Origin: Eretmocerus hayati
Lineage: Eukaryota; Arthropoda; Insecta; Hymenoptera; Aphelinidae
Length of the DNA: 64,000 nucleotides
Assembly (NCBI GenBank): GCA_029851415.1
Contig: CM056741.1
Span: 143,022,522 to 143,086,521, forward strand
Reading direction: 5' to 3'
In this document: piece after piece, positions 36,817 to 43,930 of the stretch
How positions within the stretch are numbered: position 1 is the first letter of the stretch
Layout: every line of letters starts with the position of its first letter
Program-made: the position numbers and the translations under genes
The notes under the pieces: model-generated
What the model was told of the DNA's origin: nothing
Database searches by the model: none
What the model saw: only the letters and a program-made list of their open reading frames with translations

Positions 36817-37150
36817 CGCGTACGTTGGGGGAGCGTTACTTTTCCGTTGTCGTAATAGGGCTGTCCAGTTACAAGGGTTTTTAGTATTTTTCCTGGAAAA
36901 CTTTATGGCCTGATCGGTACGGTGGATAAGCGTTACTTCTCTGTTAATGTAATGTGACTGTCGAGTTACAAAATATTTTGAATGACTTTTTCTCGGAAAA
37001 CTTTACGACCTGGGGCGTACGTTGGAGAAGCGTTACTTTCACGGTAAAGTAATGGGTCATGTCAGTTACAAAGTTTTCATGTCAAATTTCTAGGAACCGT
37101 AGATACAAGATCTATGCCGTGCGTACGCTGGAAGAGCGTACGATCGTAGT
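36817..37150. repeat. U3 tandem repeats, ~100-bp period
   Basis: GTACGYTGG-AGCGT-type words recur at 36817-36820, 36917, 37017 and 37123, each followed by TTACTTT/TAATG and CAGTTACAA words. This makes three to four imperfect tandem units in U3. The same array is at 42543-42876. It resembles the enhancer-type repeats found in many LTRs. Confidence 0.65.
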
Positions 37151-37375
37151 AATGGAAAAATTATATATTCGCGGCGATCAAGATTAAATGCGGGGGTATG
37201 CCCACGTCAAATCGTCCGGGGGATCGACGCGGATATTATTTTTGCATGAACAGTGCCGTGAGTGTGCATCGCATTCGGTACCTTGTCGACTTTTTATTCG
37301 ACCAAACTAATTCTAAGATACATACTATGATTATACATGATCGATTATATATTCTGGCCAGATAGTTATACTTAA

Positions 37376-40300
37376 TTATTGTTCCGGAGCTGGGGATTTC
37401 CTCCGGCTCCTCAAATTGTAGCGGTGGCTAGGCGGTGGGTAGGCGAGCTTGCGCTCGGCTTCTCTCCGTGCTGCTTCTGCTAAGGTAGGTCGCCCTCTAC
37501 GTCGCTTCCATTGCTGGTTGCTCAGGACTCGGGGCGCATCCGCTACCCCTGGGTATGGTTCTGCCAAGATGTCCACCTCGGCAACGTTTGTCGGGGAGTC
37601 CTCCTCGACGTGGTTTGCGATGTCGTCCTGCGCACGATCAGGGGTCGTGGCAATGGGGACGGTTGCGGATCCATTCCGACCTTGGTCCTCGGACAAGTGG
37701 GCGTCCCCACCGGCAGGTGTGGTCGGCGGATGTGGCCGCTCGATTCGGGGTCCGTCTGCATCCTTGGCGCCGCTGGTTGCGGGGGATGGTGACCCAGGTT
37801 CAGCCGCAGGAGGGGCTGGAGCTGTGTGGTCTCGCTTGACCTGCGAGATGTGCACCTTCAGGGCGGTGTTTCCGGGACGGTCGACGGTGAACACCTGCGC
37901 TGAATGACAGTGGACGATCTCGTATGGGCCTTCCCATTTCGGGGCGAGGCCAGCGTTGAAGTTATCGGCAGCTTTGGAAAGGGGGTGCGTCTTGATGAAC
38001 ACCATGTCGCCCTCCGTGAAGACTTCATCCGAAGGTCTCCAGCTGCTGGTGAAGTGATCCTGTGCCTGGTTGGCTGCAGCGATGCGGGTCTCGAGATCGT
38101 CCGATCGTGGCGAGACTCGTTCCCCTGGGCGAGCGATGTTGTGTCCCAGGAGCAGCTCACTAGGTGAGAATCCAGTGGCGGCGTTGCATCGGCGGCGCAT
38201 GGCGAACAGGACTCTTGGGACCTCCAGGTCCCAGTTGGTTTGGTGTTGGTACGGAAGTAAGGCCAGGCGTAGTCCCTTCTTGATCTCTTGGTTCCGACGT
38301 TCCGTAGTATTCGCCTGGGGATGGTATGCAGGCGTAGTCCATACTTCGACTTGCCACTTGTCGCAGAGGCGAAGCCATTTTGCACCTTTGAACTGTGGTG
38401 CGTTGTCGGAGAGTACGGCCCCCGGGTATCCCCATCGTTGGAACACTTCCGTCTCCAGGACGTTGGCGATGACCTCGGTCGTCGATGATGAGATGGGGAA
38501 GGCTTCCGTCCATCGGGAGGACAAGTCCGTGACGACCAGAATGAACCGCTTCCCCCGGGGCGTCCGGGGATAAGGGCCCATCAGATCCAAGGCCACTTGT
38601 TCCCAAGGTCGTTTCGGCTTCCTGGCGATGTTGGCTCCGGCATCCGCTGGTCGTGCAGCCTTGGTGAGGTTGCAGGGTCCGCATGCTCGCACATGTTGTC
38701 GGACGTCGTTGCGAAGTCCGGGCCAGTAGTACTCTCCGCGTATCTGGCGGAGTGTCTCCGCAGCACCAGGATGGCCGGCGAGCGGGTCGTTGTGGAAATG
38801 GTGCAGGACGACGTCGCGTGCGGACTCAGGAACGTAGATCCTCGGGTTGGCCGGATCTCGGCAGTATGACAGCAAACCGTCGTGCGTGCTCCATTCCGAT
38901 CCTTGAGGTAGTTCCCTGGTGTCGTCTTGAGCCTGGCGGAGGTAGTCATCCAACCAGTTGCATTCCACGCAGGCAGTAATGAGCTCGTCTGAGGGTGGTG
39001 AACTGACTGGAGGCGTCAGGGCGTCGTAGTCGTGCTCCTGGTCCTCGAAGTCCTCATCTCCTGGGGCACGAGACAGTGCGTCTGGCAGCTGGTTCTCTCG
39101 TCCAGGGACGTGTTCCACACTGGAACTAAAACGACTCAAAAACATTGCCCATCGTGTCAACTTACCCCGCTCGTCTTTCACACGGTCCAGCCATTTCAGG
39201 GCTTGGTTGTCCGTGCGAAGGGTGAATGGGGCATCTTCAAGCAAGTGTTTGTACGTGCGAAGTGCCCAAATGACGGCCAAGCACTCTCGTTCGTTAGAGT
39301 GATAGCCTCTCTCAGTCGTCGTGAATTTAGCCGATGCATAGGAGATGACGTGCCGCTCTCCTTCTGGTCCCAGTTGGAAAAGCACGGCTCCCATGCCGGC
39401 GTCGCTGGCATCGGTCTGCAAGTAGAAGCGCTGGTCCAATCGAGGTCGATGGAGCTTCAACGGCTTCTTGAAGGCTTCTTTGACGAGGTCCATCGAAGCC
39501 TGCGCAGCCTGGGTCCATTTCCAAGATTTGCCCTTGAGGAGTTCCGTCATAGGTGCTGCAATCTCGGAGAAGTTGGGAATATACTCCCGGAGCCAGTTGG
39601 CGATGCCCAGGAACCTCTGTAAGTCCTTCTTGTTGCGTGGTGGGGCGAACTCCAAGACAGCGCGAATGTGCTCCATCTTGGCCTCGTTGTGGTCCGTGGA
39701 TACCACATGGCCCAGGAACTCCAGGCGGTCCTTTCCGAAGTGGCATTTGTCAATGGCACAGGCCAGTCCGTACATCGACAGTCGTTCCAAGACTTTGGCG
39801 ACGTGGACGAGGTGGTCTGACCAGCTGTGTGAAAAAATGACAATATCGTCCTGGAAATTCAGACAGAACTCACCAAGTAGTCCTAGTAGCACTTCCATCC
39901 CGATGAGTTGGTTGCAAGTCCTCCCGGAGTTCTTTAATCCGAAAGCTGCAACGTTGAATACGTATTGTCCGCCGTCTGGTGTGCAGAAGGCAGTGAATTG
40001 CTTGGAGTCCTCGGTCAGCGGGATCTGCCAATAGCATTTTCGAAGGTCAATCGTCGTGAAGATGGTGGCTCCGCCGATTTCCTTGAGGACCTCATGGATG
40101 ACCGGGTTCGGTTGACCTGCATCCTCCGTGACGCTGTTGATCCTCCGGAAGTCGACGCAGAAGCGGAAGGTACCATCGTGTTTGTCCACCAGTACGATGG
40201 GTGAGCTGTATGGGGATGAGGCTGCCTCGACGACTCCATCTGCCAGCATTTGTTTGACCATGTCGCTTATCGCTCGCTTCTTCTCAGCAGAGTAGCGATA

Positions 40301-41020
40301 AGGTGGAATCTTGAAGGGGCGCCGGTCCGTGACTCTGATTTCGTGCATGATGAAGGGTGTCCTGGCCAGGGGCGCCGAATCATCGAAGATCCTCACGTGT
40401 CGCATCATGATTTCCTTGAATTGATCAACATATTCATTAGGGAATCCGTGGTTTACCTTGCTCCATACTTGCTCTTGCAAGTGGGTCGATGGCCCGTCAG
40501 GGGCGCGTCCCAGGAATACCCGGATCCTTTTGCTGGTTCCTAGGTAGAGGCAGTCGAGGTCGTGGTCGTGGACGGCCTTCACCTCCTTAAGCCATCGTCG
40601 TCCGAGGATGGCGGCAGGTCGAAGCTCCTCGGCGACGAAGAACTTGACGTCACATTCGAAGTTTTGGATCCGCACGGCGAGTGTGCAGGTTGCTTGGACG
40701 CGCATCTCGGTTCCACTGCTTGCCAGCTTGGCTCCGCGTGGCTGGATTCTCTGCACGATGGCTCCGTCCGGGATGCACCGTGGCGAGATGAAGTTGTCGG
40801 ATGCTGCCGAGTCGACGAGCGCTGCGACGAGCTTCCCTCCAATCCAGATGTCTAGGTTGGCGGCGTGGAGTCCGGTGGCGTCTGCGGCTGCAGCGCTTAT
40901 TGCGGGGCTGCAGGTGTCGAAGCGGGTGTGCCCGCAGCATTCCCCGCTTCCCGCCAGTTTCCCGGAGTCGTGGCCTTCGGGTACTGGGGTCGTTTGGGGC
41001 AATCCCTGTGCCAATGATAT
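37376..41020 (-). CDS. Pol polyprotein (protease, RT, RNase H, integrase)
   Basis: The frame is open from 41020 to the stop at 37376, about 1214 codons, with no ATG near its start (a TGA lies just upstream at 41021-41023), so it must be made by readthrough from gag in the -1 frame. Counting from codon 41014: protease active site DSA at about residue 68; RT with the catalytic FQDD at about 387; RNase H TDAS at about 534 and TDNQ near 601; integrase zinc module (HNDPLAGH, then CGPC at about 778) and catalytic D, D, E near 810, 870 and 905; a GPY module near 1029. The last ~150 residues are proline-rich and basic. No internal stop was seen, so it looks intact and potentially active. Confidence 0.95.
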   Translation of the reverse strand: MSLAQGLPQTTPVPEGHDSGKLAGSGECCGHTRFDTCSPAISAAAADATGLHAANLDIWIGGKLVAALVDSAASDNFISPRCIPDGAIVQRIQPRGAKLASSGTEMRVQATCTLAVRIQNFECDVKFFVAEELRPAAILGRRWLKEVKAVHDHDLDCLYLGTSKRIRVFLGRAPDGPSTHLQEQVWSKVNHGFPNEYVDQFKEIMMRHVRIFDDSAPLARTPFIMHEIRVTDRRPFKIPPYRYSAEKKRAISDMVKQMLADGVVEAASSPYSSPIVLVDKHDGTFRFCVDFRRINSVTEDAGQPNPVIHEVLKEIGGATIFTTIDLRKCYWQIPLTEDSKQFTAFCTPDGGQYVFNVAAFGLKNSGRTCNQLIGMEVLLGLLGEFCLNFQDDIVIFSHSWSDHLVHVAKVLERLSMYGLACAIDKCHFGKDRLEFLGHVVSTDHNEAKMEHIRAVLEFAPPRNKKDLQRFLGIANWLREYIPNFSEIAAPMTELLKGKSWKWTQAAQASMDLVKEAFKKPLKLHRPRLDQRFYLQTDASDAGMGAVLFQLGPEGERHVISYASAKFTTTERGYHSNERECLAVIWALRTYKHLLEDAPFTLRTDNQALKWLDRVKDERGKLTRWAMFLSRFSSSVEHVPGRENQLPDALSRAPGDEDFEDQEHDYDALTPPVSSPPSDELITACVECNWLDDYLRQAQDDTRELPQGSEWSTHDGLLSYCRDPANPRIYVPESARDVVLHHFHNDPLAGHPGAAETLRQIRGEYYWPGLRNDVRQHVRACGPCNLTKAARPADAGANIARKPKRPWEQVALDLMGPYPRTPRGKRFILVVTDLSSRWTEAFPISSSTTEVIANVLETEVFQRWGYPGAVLSDNAPQFKGAKWLRLCDKWQVEVWTTPAYHPQANTTERRNQEIKKGLRLALLPYQHQTNWDLEVPRVLFAMRRRCNAATGFSPSELLLGHNIARPGERVSPRSDDLETRIAAANQAQDHFTSSWRPSDEVFTEGDMVFIKTHPLSKAADNFNAGLAPKWEGPYEIVHCHSAQVFTVDRPGNTALKVHISQVKRDHTAPAPPAAEPGSPSPATSGAKDADGPRIERPHPPTTPAGGDAHLSEDQGRNGSATVPIATTPDRAQDDIANHVEEDSPTNVAEVDILAEPYPGVADAPRVLSNQQWKRRRGRPTLAEAARREAERKLAYPPPSHRYNLRSRRKSPAPEQ

Positions 41021-41688
41021 TCAGGGCAATAATCACATTTAGGCAATCTCTCACCATTGACCTGCTTGAAGTCTCGCACAGCCTTCGATGGCTGCGCTGG
41101 AGTGGCAGCATTGCCCTTGCCCTGGTTGTTGTTGGCTGGGTTGAACTTGCGGGCGCCGGCCTGCTTGGCCTGCTCGTCGTGTTCGACCTCCGTGGCTCTG
41201 GTCAGCAGCTCGCCCACAGTGGTCGGCGGGTTGCCTCGCAGGTGGCAGCGGATAGTCGCGTTCAGTGACTCCGTGATCAAGGTCACTAGCTCCTCGTCGG
41301 TGGCCTCAGGAAGCAGACGACGAGCTAGGAGGTTACGTTTTTCAATGAAAGTACTCACATCCTCCTTTTCGCCTTGGGCCTGTCCGTAGAGTTTGGCCTT
41401 GAGTCGGAGTCGAAGCTGCGATGAGTCAAAGCGGGACAGGAACAGCTCGGTGAAACGGGTCCAGTCGACAGCCAGGTTCTTGTAGCAGGACCACCACTTC
41501 TCGGCGTCACCCTTGAGTGCGCGTTCGGCCACTTGCACCTTGAAGGCCTCCTCGGTCCCGAGGCGCCGGAAGTGCTCCGTACACTTCGTGATGAACTTCG
41601 CTGGGTCCTCGTGCTCCGCACCAGTGAAGTCCGGAGGGTTGAGGGGCGTGCCAGCGAGTTGACGGAACATCAGCCGGAGGTCGTCCAT
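40897..41688 (-). CDS. Gag (capsid/nucleocapsid) polyprotein
   Basis: 263 codons from an ATG at 41688 to a TAA at 40897-40899. Residues about 25-175 match the retrotransposon gag capsid fold (a GDAEKWW stretch, then F-ERFxLF-like and ...STFIEKRNLLARRL... helices). Near residues 218-230 a short Cys/His knuckle (CDYC...H...C) gives the nucleic-acid-binding part; its spacing is CX2CX3HX4C or CX2CX5HX2C, shorter than the usual CX2CX4HX4C. The frame stays open upstream past the primer site, so a non-AUG extension is possible. It overlaps pol by about 120 nt. Confidence 0.92.
   Translation of the reverse strand: MDDLRLMFRQLAGTPLNPPDFTGAEHEDPAKFITKCTEHFRRLGTEEAFKVQVAERALKGDAEKWWSCYKNLAVDWTRFTELFLSRFDSSQLRLRLKAKLYGQAQGEKEDVSTFIEKRNLLARRLLPEATDEELVTLITESLNATIRCHLRGNPPTTVGELLTRATEVEHDEQAKQAGARKFNPANNNQGKGNAATPAQPSKAVRDFKQVNGERLPKCDYCPEYHWHRDCPKRPQYPKATTPGNWREAGNAAGTPASTPAAPQ
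40907..40963 (-). promoter_or_regulatory. -1 ribosomal frameshift signal (slippery site plus predicted pseudoknot)
   Basis: In the sense strand G GGA AAC (40963-40957) falls exactly in the gag reading frame: 41688 minus 40962 is a multiple of three. After a 6-nt spacer (40956-40951), GAAGCGGG (40950-40943) pairs with CCCGCTTC (40926-40919) over 8 bp. The loop word GCTGCGGG (40938-40931) can pair with CCTGCAGC (40914-40907) over 8 bp with one G-U, giving an H-type pseudoknot. The last connecting loop is only 4 nt, so the full stems may not form together. G GGA AAC is an established -1 slippery heptamer in retroviruses. Confidence 0.8.
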
Positions 41689-41814
41689 GGTGATCGCAGG
41701 TGGCTCCGGATTGGCCGCCGAAACGTCCGCTGCAGCTTCTGGAGCAACAAGTGAATTCGGATGAGTAGGTACCTGGTTGACGGAGGCGGGATCCGCCGGC
41801 TGCTGCTGCTGAGG

Positions 41815-41832
41815 GCCCCACGTTGGGCGCCG
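41815..41832 (-). other. Primer binding site, tRNA-Lys(CUU) type
   Basis: Three bases inside the 5' LTR, the sense strand reads CGGCGCCCAACGTGGGGC. Seventeen of 18 positions match the complement of the tRNA-Lys(CUU) 3' end (TGGCGCCCAACGTGGGGC). The only mismatch is the first base, opposite the terminal A. Confidence 0.85.
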
Positions 41833-41892
41833 AATTGACGGGGCTCGGAATTCCGCTTGCGGGAAAGCTCGTCAATGAGAATGAAATTAAAT

Positions 41893-42096
41893 TCACTCCC
41901 GCGTCTCGCTGGCCGGGGACGAGATAGTTGAGGGTTGAGCAGTCTTATCTTGTTGGGTTAAGGCCTCGGCTTTCAACGCTCCGAGCAGCGCCAAGCGTTT
42001 GGCCTGTTGAAGTCCGTAGAGGTCTCGTCGATGCTCCTCTTCGGAGCGGGGTACGTAGGTTTTGGAACGCCTCTGTCGTTGGCTGGGACGGTCCAT
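41893..42096 (-). CDS. 67-codon upstream ORF in the LTR leader, in the gag frame
   Basis: An ATG-initiated frame in the 5' leader encodes a highly charged, basic peptide (RQRRSK, then PRSEEEHRR, then LYGLQQAKRLALLGALKAEA). It ends at a TGA (41893-41895) and lies in the same frame as gag, 136 codons upstream of the gag ATG. An identical copy is in the 3' LTR (36167-36370). A second, shorter uORF starts with the ATG at about 42246 (40 codons). It may regulate gag translation, or join gag if the intervening stops are spliced out; a GTGAAT word sits exactly at its end and a CTTGTTGCTCCAG acceptor-like word lies near 41740. Function unknown. Confidence 0.4.
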   Translation of the reverse strand: MDRPSQRQRRSKTYVPRSEEEHRRDLYGLQQAKRLALLGALKAEALTQQDKTAQPSTISSPASETRE

Positions 42097-42356
42097 CCGT
42101 CCGGTCTAGGTGCGTGGGCGTTCTCACGCCGTCGTTGGATTAGGGACGGGGTTAGGCACTCGAATAATTCTCACTGTTTCAAGACACAATTGCGACTCGG
42201 TACTCGAGGTGCGAAACACAAACACTATGCACACTTGGTCACTCATGCCACCGGGGCAACTTGGAACGATCACGGCGGGGCACGTTGAGTCGGGTGCGTC
42301 GGGTCACGGCTGGACCGAGTGTCGTGGAGACAGCGTCGCGACGGCGAGCTGGAGAA

Positions 42357-42394
42357 GACTGAGCTGCCGAGCTTGGGAAGCGCGGCCTTATATA
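42357..42394 (-). promoter_or_regulatory. LTR core promoter: TATA box and TCAGTC initiator
   Basis: Sense-strand TATATAA (42394-42388) is followed about 34 nt later by TCAGTC (42362-42357), matching the arthropod initiator consensus. The same pair is in the 3' LTR (36668-36662 and 36636-36631). The predicted transcript therefore begins near 42360. Confidence 0.75.
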
Positions 42395-43150
42395 CCCATG
42401 TTCGTACGCTTGAGAAGCGTACGCGTAATGGGAGCGGCGCATTACATTAGCGGGAATGTAATGCGTGAGAACCGTACGGAGCGACGTACATTTGCTGGGT
42501 TTTACTAATTCGAAGATTTATGAGAGGGAATTTATGATCTGCCGCGTACGTTGGGGGAGCGTTACTTTTCCGTTGTCGTAATAGGGCTGTCCAGTTACAA
42601 GGGTTTTTAGTATTTTTCCTGGAAAACTTTATGGCCTGATCGGTACGGTGGATAAGCGTTACTTCTCTGCTAATGTAATGTGACTGTCGAGTTACAAAAT
42701 ATTTTGAATGACTTTTTCTCGGAAAACTTTACGACCTGGGGCGTACGTTGGAGAAGCGTTACTTTCACGGTAAAGTAATGGGTCATGTCAGTTACAAAGT
42801 TTTCATGTCAAATTTCTAGGAACCGTAGATACAAGATCTATGCCGTGCGTACGCTGGAAGAGCGTACGATCGTAGTAATGGAAAAATTATATATTCGCGG
42901 CGATCAAGATTAAATGCGGGGGTATGCCCACGTCAAACTTGTTTTTCTGACTCAAAAGTGTCGCCCGGAGACCACCATCGACCAATATCGTGGGTGCCGC
43001 ATTCATCCTTATATATATTCTTTGCGGAAAAAAGCCAACCAGGGGTTCGATTGGTAGTCAACCAGTGGTTGACGCCAAAGATCACCAGCTGCTTGATTTT
43101 TGGCCCAATCCAGTGGTTGAGGTAAAAACTGCAACCACTGGTTGAGTAAA

Positions 43151-43930
43151 TCCTTATCACTCGCCGGCTAGAATCCGATGAGCAGAGCGCCCGGCGCACG
43201 TGAGCCGTGGGTATGCGCTGTGAGCCGTGAGCAGTGCGTACGCTCTATTTGTGGACACATCCTAGGTCGTGTCGGATTCCGGCATTGTCGACTTTCGAGA
43301 ATATTCGATGAATTTTCAAGATATCGCAGATACTAAAGTTATCGCCGATTCCTTGTAATGTCTAGAATTGGCAATGACTTTGATATTTGTGATATCTCAA
43401 ATCCATTGAAAATATCCGAAATTCGACAATGTCGGTAAGTATGCAATGAGGATAGGACTCCAACATACCCTCAAGTAACATCGCGGTTACTGTTGCAGAT
43501 AATCTGAATCGACAAGATTAGCTTTGCTTGCGTAGAATAAAACAAATCAGGGACAGTCAAAGACACGAAACAATCATCCTAGATTACTCGGAGATGATCT
43601 TCGGAGATGCAAAGGGGATCACAAGACTCGCTGAAGAATTCCTTTGAGAGATCATGATCAGCGTCAATCCTTTGTATCGAGTAAGCTCTGATCTTCTCTT
43701 CCAAAGCACCGATCGAGCTAGTTAACGAGATAATAGAGACGGTTTGTCTAACGTATAACTACTGATTCTTGGTATCTTCGAGCTAATTCTCTCGGCAGGG
43801 TATCGACGTGTTTGATTTGAATTAGAATCCAGACAGATAGTGTATTTATTGCCTAGTGCTATTAACTCATCATACACAGAATCACTCGAGTCAAATTTGG
43901 TGATCCCTGGAAAAATTCTAAGATGTATAA
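43151..43930. other. No feature recognised
   Basis: AT-rich sequence without supported open frames or repeats. Confidence 0.4.

Larger units (their letters stand above)
36110..37209 (-). repeat. 3' LTR
   Basis: Starts TGACGGGGCTCGG and ends CCCACGTCA on the plus strand, giving TG...CA in either orientation. Identical to the 5' LTR except for three substitutions. Immediately inside it (37210-37240) the coding strand is not purine-rich, so no classical polypurine tract is evident. Confidence 0.95.
36110..42935 (-). mobile_element. Complete, young Ty3/gypsy-class LTR retrotransposon (6826 bp)
   Basis: Two 1100-bp LTRs (36110-37209 and 41836-42935, TG...CA termini) bound a 4626-bp interior with gag and pol on the minus strand, so the right LTR is the 5' one. 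The 4-bp duplication AACT flanks it (36106-36109, 42936-42939). The LTRs differ at only three positions (36758/42484 T to A, 36801/42527 T to G, 36944/42670 T to C), indicating recent insertion. Domain order is protease, reverse transcriptase, RNase H, integrase, which defines Ty3/gypsy. No envelope gene is present. I do not assign a clade. Confidence 0.95.
41836..42935 (-). repeat. 5' LTR
   Basis: Drives transcription leftward. U3 runs from 42935 to about 42360 and holds the tandem repeats, palindromes and TATA box. R and U5 run from about 42360 to 41836 and contain two upstream open frames. I found no AATAAA in the sense strand of R. Confidence 0.95.
35186..43150. mobile_element. Inverted-repeat (foldback) element hosting a nested LTR retrotransposon
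   Basis: Left arm (about 35300-35485) and right arm (35989-36109 continued at 42936-43020) are inverted copies at roughly 94% identity by eye. Shared words include CCACGATATTGGTC, GGTGGTCTCCGGG, CATGTTTTTTCACAAAC and CCTGTCCTGCAGG. The core (35486-35988) is GGAAT-type simple repeat. Outside the arms, both ends carry several CAACCACTGGTTGA-type palindromes. The left terminus appears to start CACTGTAAC at 35186; the right terminus near 43150 is less clear and may be truncated. No transposase is encoded. The right arm is split by the LTR element at 36110-42935. Confidence 0.75.

Noticed and set aside
37449..41896. Many plus- and minus-strand frames of 70-196 codons
   Set aside because: They lie antisense or out of frame to the intact gag and pol; GC-rich coding keeps other frames open.
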